From Pluralibacter sp. (GTDB lineage: Bacteria > Pseudomonadota > Gammaproteobacteria > Enterobacterales > Enterobacteriaceae): a stretch of DNA of 64,000 nt. Each line of letters opens with the position of its first letter. The stretch's first letter is position 1. Under the pieces are notes generated by a model that was not told where the DNA came from, did not search any database, and was given only the letters and a program-made list of their open reading frames with translations. A program made the translations under genes and the position numbers. The DNA lies in the NCBI RefSeq assembly GCF_019237635.1, contig NZ_JAFAGS010000149.1:1-64000 (forward strand), in the 5' to 3' direction. Shown piece by piece: positions 57,122 to 64,000 of this stretch.

Positions 57122-58234
57122 ATGACCGCCTTGAGTAAAAAATGGTTAACGGGTCTGGTTGCGGGTGCGCTGATGGCCGTCTCTGCCGGCTCGCTCGCTG
57201 ACGAACAAAAAACGCTGCACATTTATAACTGGTCAGATTATATCGCGCCGGACACGGTAGCGAACTTCGAAAAAGAAACCGGTATTAAAGTCGTTTACGA
57301 CGTCTTCGATTCCAACGAAGTGCTGGAAGGTAAACTGATGGCGGGAAGCACCGGTTTTGACCTGGTGGTGCCGTCGGCGAGTTTCCTGGAGCGTCAACTC
57401 ACCGCAGGCGTATTCCAGCCGCTGGATAAGAGCAAACTGCCGAACTGGAAAAACCTCGATCCTGAACTGCTGAAACTGATCGCCCGTCACGATCCGGAAA
57501 ATAAATTCGCGATGCCTTATATGTGGGCGACCACCGGCATCGGCTATAACGTGGATAAGGTGAAAGCGGTGCTCGGTAAAGACGCGCCGGTAAATAGCTG
57601 GGATCTGGTGATGAAGCCGGAAAACCTGGAAAAACTGAAAAGCTGCGGCGTCTCCTTCCTTGACGCGCCGGAAGAAATTTTCGCCACCGTGTTGAACTAC
57701 CTCGGCAAGGATCCGAACAGTACCAAAGCGGATGATTACACCGGCCCGGCGACCGACCTGCTGCTGAAGCTGCGTCCAAACATTCGCTACTTCCACTCCT
57801 CACAGTACATCAACGACCTGGCGAACGGCGATATCTGCGTGGCGATTGGTTGGGCAGGCGATGTCTGGCAGGCGGCAAACCGTGCAAAAGAGGCGAAGAA
57901 TGGCGTGAATATTTCTTACTCCATTCCGAAGGAGGGGGCGCTGGCCTTCTTTGACGTTTTCGCGATGCCTGCCGATGCGAAAAACAAAGACGAGGCCTAT
58001 CAGTTCCTCAACTACCTGCTGCGTCCGGACGTGATTGCCCATATCTCCGACCACGTTTTCTATGCGAACGCCAACAAAGCGGCGACGCCGTTGGTCAGCC
58101 CGGAAGTGCGTGATAACCCGGGTATCTACCCGCCAGCGGATGTACGTGTCAAGCTCTTCACCCTGAAAGTTCAGGATCCGAAGATTGACCGCGTGCGTAC
58201 CCGTGCGTGGACTAAAGTGAAAAGCGGTAAGTAA
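57122..58234 (+). CDS. potF: Putrescine-binding periplasmic protein PotF
   Basis: Periplasmic receptor of the PotFGHI putrescine importer. It is 370 residues from ATG 57122, equal to E. coli; the frame start at 57104 adds non-homologous residues. A signal peptide ends SLA. Binding-site features include HIYNWSDYIAPDT, a Ser/Tyr region VVPSASFLERQL, MPYMWATTGIGYN and CVAIGWAGDVWQA. AAGGAAAAGAG precedes the start. I did not find a convincing sigma-54 site upstream, although the E. coli operon is nitrogen-regulated. Confidence 0.96.
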   Translation: MTALSKKWLTGLVAGALMAVSAGSLADEQKTLHIYNWSDYIAPDTVANFEKETGIKVVYDVFDSNEVLEGKLMAGSTGFDLVVPSASFLERQLTAGVFQPLDKSKLPNWKNLDPELLKLIARHDPENKFAMPYMWATTGIGYNVDKVKAVLGKDAPVNSWDLVMKPENLEKLKSCGVSFLDAPEEIFATVLNYLGKDPNSTKADDYTGPATDLLLKLRPNIRYFHSSQYINDLANGDICVAIGWAGDVWQAANRAKEAKNGVNISYSIPKEGALAFFDVFAMPADAKNKDEAYQFLNYLLRPDVIAHISDHVFYANANKAATPLVSPEVRDNPGIYPPADVRVKLFTLKVQDPKIDRVRTRAWTKVKSGK

Positions 58235-58346
58235 CGACTAAAGGCGCCAGGGTGGGGCAGTGCGCCCGACTCTGGTGCATAAAGTCAGTGATGAGTATGG
58301 CGTTCAGACCATACGACGTGTTTGTTTTCTGCCGGAGAGCACTGCT

Positions 58347-59480
58347 GTGAATGACGCTATCCCACGCCCGCAGGCGAAAACCCGCAAGGCGCTAACGCCG
58401 CTGCTGGAAATCCGCAACCTGACCAAATCGTTCGAGGGCCAACACGCCGTCGATGACGTCAACCTCACCATCTATAAAGGCGAAATTTTTGCACTACTTG
58501 GCGCATCGGGCTGCGGGAAATCGACGCTGCTGCGTATGCTGGCCGGTTTTGAACAGCCCACCGCCGGGCAAATTGTGCTGGACGGCGTCGACCTCTCGCA
58601 GGTCCCGCCGTATCAGCGTCCGATTAACATGATGTTCCAGTCCTACGCGCTGTTCCCCCATATGTCCGTGGAGCAGAACATCGCCTTTGGCCTGAAGCAG
58701 GACAAACTACCGAAAGCCGAAATCACTGCCCGGGTGCAGGAGATGCTGGGCATTGTCCATATGCAGGAGTTCGCCAAACGCAAGCCGCACCAGCTTTCCG
58801 GCGGTCAGCGTCAGCGCGTGGCGCTGGCGCGCAGCCTCGCCAAGCGGCCGAAGCTGCTGCTGCTTGACGAACCGATGGGGGCGCTGGATAAAAAGCTGCG
58901 TGACCGTATGCAACTGGAGGTGGTGGATATTCTTGAGCGCGTCGGCGTGACCTGCGTGATGGTGACCCACGATCAGGAAGAAGCCATGACCATGGCCGGG
59001 CGTATCGCCATCATGAACCGCGGTAAGTTCGTGCAGATTGGCGAGCCGGAAGAGATTTACGAGCACCCGACCACCCGTTACAGCGCCGAGTTTATCGGCT
59101 CCGTCAACGTCTTCGAAGGCCTGCTGAAAGACCGTCAGGAAGATGGTCTGGTCATTGATTCGCCGGGGCTGAGCCATCCGTTGAAGGTGGATGCCGACGC
59201 CTCAATTGTGGATAACGTGCCGGTGTACGTGGCGCTGCGTCCGGAAAAAATTTCGCTCTGTGAGGAGCCGCCCGCCGATGGCTATAACTTTGTTGTCGGG
59301 GAGGTTACCCATATCGCCTATTTAGGCGATCTCTCTGTTTATCATGTGCGTCTGAAAAGCGGTCAGATGATCAGCGCCCAGTTGCAGAATGAGCATCGTT
59401 ATCGCCGGGGTCTGCCGACCTGGGGCGATGAGGTGCGTCTGTGCTGGGATGCCGACAGCTGTGTGGTCCTGACGGTGTAA
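58347..59480 (+). CDS. potG: Putrescine ABC importer ATP-binding protein PotG
   Basis: ATPase of the putrescine importer. It is 377 residues from GTG 58347 (GGAG upstream), as in E. coli; an in-frame GTG at 58260 is rejected. Walker A is GASGCGKST, signature LSGGQRQR, Walker B LLLLDEPMGALD, H-loop VTHDQEEAM. A C-terminal TOBE regulatory domain follows (about 295-377). It is 112 bp after potF, a gap without a clear hairpin. Confidence 0.95.
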   Translation: MNDAIPRPQAKTRKALTPLLEIRNLTKSFEGQHAVDDVNLTIYKGEIFALLGASGCGKSTLLRMLAGFEQPTAGQIVLDGVDLSQVPPYQRPINMMFQSYALFPHMSVEQNIAFGLKQDKLPKAEITARVQEMLGIVHMQEFAKRKPHQLSGGQRQRVALARSLAKRPKLLLLDEPMGALDKKLRDRMQLEVVDILERVGVTCVMVTHDQEEAMTMAGRIAIMNRGKFVQIGEPEEIYEHPTTRYSAEFIGSVNVFEGLLKDRQEDGLVIDSPGLSHPLKVDADASIVDNVPVYVALRPEKISLCEEPPADGYNFVVGEVTHIAYLGDLSVYHVRLKSGQMISAQLQNEHRYRRGLPTWGDEVRLCWDADSCVVLTV

Positions 59481-59491
59481 GGAGAGGGTAG

Positions 59492-60445
59492 ATGAGTGTC
59501 TTAGAACCACCGGCTCGCGCTAAGCAGCCGGGCGGATTTGCGCTGAGCCTGGCGCAACTGCAAATGAAACACGGCCGTAAGCTGGTGATTGCGCTGCCGT
59601 ACATCTGGCTTATTTTGTTATTTATGCTGCCGTTCCTTATCGTGTTTAAAATCAGCCTTGCGGACATGGCGCGCACGATCCCGCCCTACACCAATCTGCT
59701 GGAGTGGGTGGACGACCAGATAACCCTGACGCTTAACATCGGCAACTTCCTGCAGCTAACGGACGATCCGCTCTATTTCGAAGCCTATCTGCAGTCATTG
59801 CAGGTGGCGGCGATTTCGACGGCCTGCTGTCTGCTGCTCGGGTATCCGCTGGCGTGGGCGGTGGCGCACAGCAAACCGTCGACGCGCAATATCCTGTTGC
59901 TGCTGGTGATTCTGCCGTCGTGGACATCGTTTTTAATTCGCGTCTACGCGTGGATGGGGATCCTGAAAAACAACGGCGTACTGAATAACTTCCTGATGTG
60001 GCTTGGGGTTATCGATCAGCCGTTGACCATTCTGCATACCAACCTTGCGGTCTATATCGGCATTGTGTACGCCTATCTGCCGTTTATGGTGCTGCCGATT
60101 TATACCGCCCTGACGCGTATTGATTATTCGCTGGTGGAAGCTTCGCTCGATCTTGGCGCGAAGCCGCTGAAGACCTTCTTCAGCGTCATTGTGCCGTTAA
60201 CTAAAGGCGGAATTATCGCGGGTTCCATGCTGGTGTTTATTCCTGCGGTGGGCGAGTTTGTTATCCCGGAATTGTTGGGCGGCCCGGACAGCATCATGAT
60301 AGGCCGCGTGCTGTGGCAGGAGTTCTTTAACAACCGCGACTGGCCGGTGGCCTCCGCCGTCGCCATCATCATGCTGCTGTTGCTTATCGTGCCCATCATG
60401 TGGTTCCACAAGCATCAGCAAAAACAGATGGGAGAACACGGATGA
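59492..60445 (+). CDS. potH: Putrescine ABC importer permease PotH
   Basis: Membrane subunit of PotFGHI, 317 residues. Six hydrophobic segments are present, the first being LVIALPYIWLILLFMLPFLIVF. The coupling loop is DYSLVEASLDLGAKPLKTFFSVIVPLTKGG. The ATG at 59492 follows AAGGAGAGG. Its stop overlaps the potI start by 4 bp. Confidence 0.95.
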   Translation: MSVLEPPARAKQPGGFALSLAQLQMKHGRKLVIALPYIWLILLFMLPFLIVFKISLADMARTIPPYTNLLEWVDDQITLTLNIGNFLQLTDDPLYFEAYLQSLQVAAISTACCLLLGYPLAWAVAHSKPSTRNILLLLVILPSWTSFLIRVYAWMGILKNNGVLNNFLMWLGVIDQPLTILHTNLAVYIGIVYAYLPFMVLPIYTALTRIDYSLVEASLDLGAKPLKTFFSVIVPLTKGGIIAGSMLVFIPAVGEFVIPELLGGPDSIMIGRVLWQEFFNNRDWPVASAVAIIMLLLLIVPIMWFHKHQQKQMGEHG

Positions 60446-61287
60446 ACAACTTACCGGTCGTTCGCTCTCCCTGGCGTCTGGTGATTCTGGCGGTCGGGTT
60501 TTTCTTCCTCTATGCGCCCATGCTGATGCTGGTCATCTACTCGTTCAACAGTTCTAAGCTGGTGACGGTATGGGCGGGGTGGTCCACGCGCTGGTATAGC
60601 GAGTTGTTCCACGATGATGCGATGATGAACGCGGTGGGGCTGAGTCTAACCATCGCCGCCTGCGCGGCGACGATGGCGTCGATTCTGGGTACCATCGCGG
60701 CCATGGTGATGGTGCGTTTCGGGCGCTTTAGCGGTTCTAACGGTTTTGCCTTTATGATAACCGCGCCGCTGGTTATGCCGGATGTGATAACCGGCCTGTC
60801 GCTGCTGCTGCTGTTTGTCGCTCTCGGTCACGCTATCGGCTGGCCGTCGGACAGGGGAATGTTGACCATCTGGCTTGCTCACGTCACCTTCTGTACGGCG
60901 TACGTGGCGGTGGTTATCTCCTCGCGTCTGCGCGAGATTGATCGCTCTATTGAGGAGGCGGCGATGGATCTTGGCGCCACGCCGCTCAAGGTCTTTTTCA
61001 TCATCACGCTGCCGATGATCATGCCTGCGGTGATTTCGGGCTGGCTGCTGGCGTTCACGCTGTCGCTGGATGACCTGGTTATCGCGAGCTTTGTTTCCGG
61101 CCCCGGCGCGACGACGCTGCCGATGCTGGTCTTCTCCAGTGTGCGTATGGGGGTGAACCCGGAGATCAACGCCCTGGCGACGCTGATCCTCGGCGTGGTC
61201 GGGATTGTCGGTTTTATCGCCTGGTATCTGATGGCGCGTACAGAAAAGCAGCGGCTGCGCGATATCCAGCGTGCAAGACGAGGCTGA
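60442..61287 (+). CDS. potI: Putrescine ABC importer permease PotI
   Basis: Second membrane subunit, 281 residues from ATG 60442, equal to E. coli; the longer frame to 60400 lies within potH. It begins with MNNLPVVRSPWRLV and a strong first helix. The coupling loop is EIDRSIEEAAMDLGATPLKVFFIITLP. The operon ends at a strong terminator 20 bp on. Confidence 0.95.
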   Translation: MNNLPVVRSPWRLVILAVGFFFLYAPMLMLVIYSFNSSKLVTVWAGWSTRWYSELFHDDAMMNAVGLSLTIAACAATMASILGTIAAMVMVRFGRFSGSNGFAFMITAPLVMPDVITGLSLLLLFVALGHAIGWPSDRGMLTIWLAHVTFCTAYVAVVISSRLREIDRSIEEAAMDLGATPLKVFFIITLPMIMPAVISGWLLAFTLSLDDLVIASFVSGPGATTLPMLVFSSVRMGVNPEINALATLILGVVGIVGFIAWYLMARTEKQRLRDIQRARRG

Positions 61288-61308
61288 AGGATTTAAAATT
61301 TCCAGTGA

Positions 61309-61337
61309 AGTGCCGCGCGTGTCGCGGCACTGTTTTT
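61309..61337 (+). terminator. Terminator of potFGHI
   Basis: The stem is GTGCCGCG...CGCGGCAC within 61309-61331, followed by GTTTTT. It is a strong intrinsic terminator 22 bp after the potI stop, and it also shows that a GTG at 61305 is not the ybjO start. Confidence 0.85.
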
Positions 61338-61352
61338 CAGGGAAGTGAAACA

Positions 61353-61826
61353 GTGGGATTTTTTTCGAAAACGGGTCGCTCGCATGCCAGTCTCAACGTT
61401 CCTGCGCTGGTGCAGGTGGCGGCGCTCGCCATTATTTTAATCCGCGCCCTCGATTTGCTGATGATAGTCAACCTGCTGGGGGTTGGGGGTATGGAAGAGT
61501 TTGTCCATCGCAGCGTGCAGACCTGGACGCTGACGCTGGTGTTTCTTGCAAGCCTGGTGCTGGTGTTTGTGGAGATCTGGTGCGCGTTTTCAGTGGTCAA
61601 AGGCCGCAACTGGGCGCGCTGGCTCTACCTGCTCACGCAGGTGATTACCGCAGGCTACCTGTGGGCGGCGTCGCTGGGGTACGGCTATCCGGAACTGTTC
61701 AGCATTGCCGGTGAGTCGAAGCGGGAAATTTTCCGCTCGCTGATGATGCTAAAACTGCCGGATCTGCTGGTGCTGTTCCTGCTTTTTGTGCCTGCCAGCA
61801 GTCGCCGGTTTTTCCGCTTACAATAA
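61353..61826 (+). CDS. ybjO: Inner membrane protein YbjO
   Basis: DUF2593 membrane protein of 157 residues from GTG 61353, with GGAAG upstream. Four hydrophobic segments are visible ([71 protein letters not shown]). The stretch [14 protein letters not shown] and [14 protein letters not shown] match E. coli YbjO. Function unknown. The start is moved downstream because 61305-61337 is a terminator hairpin. Confidence 0.82.
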   Translation: MGFFSKTGRSHASLNVPALVQVAALAIILIRALDLLMIVNLLGVGGMEEFVHRSVQTWTLTLVFLASLVLVFVEIWCAFSVVKGRNWARWLYLLTQVITAGYLWAASLGYGYPELFSIAGESKREIFRSLMMLKLPDLLVLFLLFVPASSRRFFRLQ

Positions 61827-61869
61827 CGGTGGTACAATCCCCGCCCCTGGAATTCTGAAGGTTTTTTGT

Positions 61870-62997
61870 ATGCAGTGCGCACTCTATGACGCCGGGCGTT
61901 GTCGTTCCTGTCAGTGGATTGAACAACCGGTTTCACAACAGCTCGTCGCCAAAATGTCCGATCTGCAGACGCGGTTGTCTGACCTGCCGGTTCAGGAGTG
62001 GTGCGCGCCGGTGAGCGGCCCGGAGCAGGGCTTTCGCAATAAGGCCAAAATGGTGGTCAGCGGCAGCGTGGAAAAACCGCTGCTTGGGATGCTGCACCGT
62101 GACGGCACCCCGGAGGATTTGACCGGCTGCCCGCTGTACCCCGCCACGTTTGCACCGGTCTTCGCCGTTCTGAAACCGTTCATCGCACGCGCCGGGCTGA
62201 CGCCGTACAACGTCGCTCGCCAGCGCGGCGAGCTCAAGTACCTGCTGTTGACCGAAAGTCAGCTCGACGGCGGCATGATGCTGCGCTTTGTGCTGCGTTC
62301 GACCAGTAAGCTTGAGCAGCTTCGCGCCGCGCTGCCGTGGTTGCAACAACAGTTGCCGCAGTTGAAGGTCATTTCCGTGAATCTCCAGCCGGTGCATATG
62401 GCCATCATGGAAGGTGACGAAGAGATTTTTCTGACCGGGGCGCAGGCGCTTGCCGAAAACGTTAACGGCGTACCGCTGTGGATCCGCCCGCAAAGCTTTT
62501 TTCAGACTAACCCGGCCGTCGCCGCCAGCCTGTATGCCACGGCCCGCGACTGGGTGCGTCAGCTGCCGGTGACGCATATGTGGGATCTGTTCTGCGGCGT
62601 CGGGGGATTTGGCCTGCACTGCGCTACGCCGCAGATGTCGTTGACCGGCATTGAAATCGCGCCGGAGGCCATCGCCTGTGCGAAGCAGTCGGCGGCCGAG
62701 CTGGGGTTAACTCACCTGCATTTTCAGGCGCTCGATTCTACACAGTTTGCCACCGGACAGGGCGAAGTCCCTGAGCTGGTGCTGGTGAATCCGCCGCGTC
62801 GCGGGATTGGTGAAGCGCTTTGCGCGTATCTGGATCGGATGGCGCCGGACTATATCGTCTATTCGAGCTGCAACGCGCAGTCGATGGCAAAAGATATCGC
62901 CCGCCTGACGCATTACCGTATTGAGCGTGTGCAGCTGTTCGACATGTTCCCGCATACCGCCCATTATGAAGTGTTAACGCTATTGGTCCGCACCTGA
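61870..62997 (+). CDS. rlmC: 23S rRNA m5U747 methyltransferase RlmC
   Basis: SAM-dependent methyltransferase that makes 5-methyluridine at position 747 of 23S rRNA. It is 375 residues from ATG 61870, equal to E. coli RlmC (RumB). The N-terminal cysteines for a [4Fe-4S] cluster are in [14 protein letters not shown], with another Cys in TGCPLYP. The SAM site is [13 protein letters not shown], the NPPRRG motif is present, and the nucleophile Cys is in VYSSCNAQ. The frame from 61786 overlaps ybjO and is rejected. Confidence 0.96.
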   Translation: MQCALYDAGRCRSCQWIEQPVSQQLVAKMSDLQTRLSDLPVQEWCAPVSGPEQGFRNKAKMVVSGSVEKPLLGMLHRDGTPEDLTGCPLYPATFAPVFAVLKPFIARAGLTPYNVARQRGELKYLLLTESQLDGGMMLRFVLRSTSKLEQLRAALPWLQQQLPQLKVISVNLQPVHMAIMEGDEEIFLTGAQALAENVNGVPLWIRPQSFFQTNPAVAASLYATARDWVRQLPVTHMWDLFCGVGGFGLHCATPQMSLTGIEIAPEAIACAKQSAAELGLTHLHFQALDSTQFATGQGEVPELVLVNPPRRGIGEALCAYLDRMAPDYIVYSSCNAQSMAKDIARLTHYRIERVQLFDMFPHTAHYEVLTLLVRT

Positions 62998-63009
62998 TTA
63001 TTCGGCGTA

Positions 63010-63033
63010 CCGGGGCAGCTTGTCGCGCCCCGG
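63010..63033. terminator. Hairpin between rlmC and the MXKDX gene
   Basis: CCGGGGC (63010-63016) pairs with GCCCCGG (63027-63033) in the 49-bp convergent gap. No U-tract on either strand. Confidence 0.5.
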
Positions 63034-63046
63034 CAGCCGTGCGGTA

Positions 63047-63292
63047 TTACTGGCTCATAGCGTCTTTTTTGCCCATCTCATCCTTTTTCATATTGTCCAT
63101 TTTGCCCATTTTGTCTTTCCCCATGTGATCCTTACTCATTGAGTCCTTGCAGATGTTGTCTTTGCACATTTTGTCGTGCGGTTTCGACATGGTGTCTTTC
63201 GCCATACTGTCGTTGCTCATGGAGTCTGCTGCCTGAACGTTGGCCATAAACAGAACTGAAAGCACAGCGGCCGCGATGGTCATCTTTTTCAT
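63047..63292 (-). CDS. Pentapeptide MXKDX repeat protein
   Basis: Small exported protein of 81 residues. The signal peptide MKKMTIAAAVLSVLFMANVQA is followed by degenerate tandem repeats of the form (S/T/K/H)-M-x-K-D: SMAKD, TMSKP, KMCKD, NICKD, SMSKD, HMGKD and so on. Two cysteines and many Met, His, Asp and Lys residues suggest metal or redox handling, but the function is unknown. Such genes are often found beside molybdoenzyme or cytochrome genes, and here the next gene on the same strand, 29 bp upstream, is a sulfite-oxidase-type protein. Confidence 0.85.
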   Translation of the reverse strand: MKKMTIAAAVLSVLFMANVQAADSMSNDSMAKDTMSKPHDKMCKDNICKDSMSKDHMGKDKMGKMDNMKKDEMGKKDAMSQ

Positions 63293-63321
63293 GGTATTGC
63301 CTCGTTGTTTACATTGTTGTG

Positions 63322-64000
63322 TTAACTGCCACCAAACCAGTTGTAACCCTGATCTTCCCAGTAACCGCCCGGGAAACGATTGGTGATTTCAATGACCTGA
63401 ATATGCTTGGGATTTTTGTATCCCAGCTTGGTCGGGATGCGTAATTTCATGGGATAGCCATATTCCGGAGGGAGAGTCTGGTTATCCCACGTCAGCGCCA
63501 GCAGCGTCTGCGGATGCAGCGCGGTGGCCATATCGATGCTGGTGTAGTACTCGTCTGCGCAGCGGAAGCTGACGTACTTCGCGCGCATGTCGGCGCCGAT
63601 GAGCGTCAAAAAGTGGCGAAACGGGACGCCGCCCCATTTGCCGATAGCGCTCCATCCTTCGACGCAGATATGACGGGTTATCTGGCTCACCTGCTGCATG
63701 CGGTACAGTTCAGGCAGGCTCCAGCGGCGGGTGTCGCGTACCAGCCCGCGGATCTCCAGCCGGTAGTCGCGCCCGTCGACCTGTGGAATATCCGCAGGAC
63801 CGTAAAAGGCGTTAAACGGGAAAGGACGGGTAATTTCAGCAGGCGTGTACTCCGGCGCCAGGTGGCGGTCGCTAAACAGGAAGCCCTGGACCCGATCGTT
63901 AAAGCGCGACATTCGCAACAGAACGTTTTCCACATCGGCGTTATCGCTGATGTCACAGCCGGTCAGCATCATAATGCCGCCGAGGGTCAGCCCCTGGCGC
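63322..64000 (-). CDS. Molybdopterin-dependent oxidoreductase (sulfite oxidase/YedY type), 5'-truncated by the window
   Basis: The frame runs off the right edge: codons upstream of the ATG at 63972 remain open and read RQGLTLGGI before MMLTGC. This looks like the end of a Tat-type signal with a hydrophobic core, so the true start is beyond 64000. The visible part has the oxidoreductase molybdopterin domain, with the Mo-ligand cysteine in HICVEGWSAIGKWGGVPFR and a conserved YGYPMKLRIPTKLGYKNPKHI segment. It ends with GGYWEDQGYNWFGGS. Periplasmic location is likely. A haem partner may lie outside the window. Confidence 0.85.
   Translation of the reverse strand, partial: RQGLTLGGIMMLTGCDISDNADVENVLLRMSRFNDRVQGFLFSDRHLAPEYTPAEITRPFPFNAFYGPADIPQVDGRDYRLEIRGLVRDTRRWSLPELYRMQQVSQITRHICVEGWSAIGKWGGVPFRHFLTLIGADMRAKYVSFRCADEYYTSIDMATALHPQTLLALTWDNQTLPPEYGYPMKLRIPTKLGYKNPKHIQVIEITNRFPGGYWEDQGYNWFGGS

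Noticed and set aside
61305-61352. Upstream GTG start for ybjO
   Set aside because: The segment is the potFGHI terminator hairpin; GTG at 61353 has a ribosome site and matches the family better.

Overview
The window reads as a chromosomal segment of an enterobacterium (Enterobacteriaceae, close to Escherichia/Salmonella/Citrobacter/Enterobacter). Almost every protein can be matched by eye to an E. coli K-12 counterpart from the 18-19 minute region, and the order is the K-12 order: mcbA, rlmF, glnQPH, dps, rhtA, ompX, opgE, mntS, mntR, ybiR, ldtB, ybiT, ybiU, ybiV, pflF, pflE, fsaA, moeBA, iaaA, gsiABCD, rimO, bssR, gstB, dacC, deoR, ybjG, mdfA, ybjI, ybjJ, ybjK, rybB, ybjL, ybjM, grxA, ybjC, nfsA, rimK, ybjN, potFGHI, ybjO, rlmC. 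It is not E. coli itself. Several K-12 genes are missing at their usual places (ybiO, yliE/yliF, yliI, ybjH), and five blocks have been added or moved. The species cannot be fixed from the sequence alone.

Layout. 1-3.4 kb: divergent adenine deaminase (ade) and adenine permease (adeQ), which lie elsewhere in K-12. 3.4-12 kb: stress and envelope genes (mcbA, dps, ompX, opgE), the glutamine ABC transporter with a recognisable sigma-54/NtrC promoter, and the small protein gene mntS with its MntR box. 12-13.6 kb: mntR-ybiR. 13.7-16 kb: an accessory beta-glucoside module (GH1 glycosidase, remnant of a PTS EIIC, GntR/UTRA regulator with twin operators). 16-19 kb: ldtB and ybiT. 18.9-24 kb: an accessory GH31 glycosidase, MFS transporter and LacI-type regulator set inserted between ybiT and ybiU. 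24-30.5 kb: ybiU, ybiV, pflF, pflE and fsaA. A near-identical 14-bp operator stands in front of ybiU, in front of ybiV and between pflE and fsaA, so these genes look like one regulon. 30.5-40 kb: moeBA, iaaA-gsiABCD (glutathione and isoaspartyl peptide use), rimO. 40.3-43 kb: an accessory patch with a small HTH-like ORF, an AT-rich LysR-type regulator and a divergent class C beta-lactamase. 43-63 kb: core genes for biofilm, cell wall, deoxynucleoside control, drug efflux, redox, ribosome modification and putrescine uptake, including the sigma-E sRNA RybB. 63-64 kb: a MXKDX-repeat protein and a sulfite-oxidase-type molybdoenzyme cut by the window end.

The most interesting items are the shared operator tying a glycyl-radical enzyme (with a dehydratase-like GCIE motif rather than a PFL Cys-Cys) to an aldolase, a HAD phosphatase and a DUF1479 dioxygenase; phased AAGTTAA repeats in front of ybiU; the ampC-like gene paired with a non-AmpR LysR regulator; the EIIC fossil; and a terminator-like hairpin in the potF leader. 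All functions are assigned by recognition of family features and remembered E. coli homologues; no search was run.
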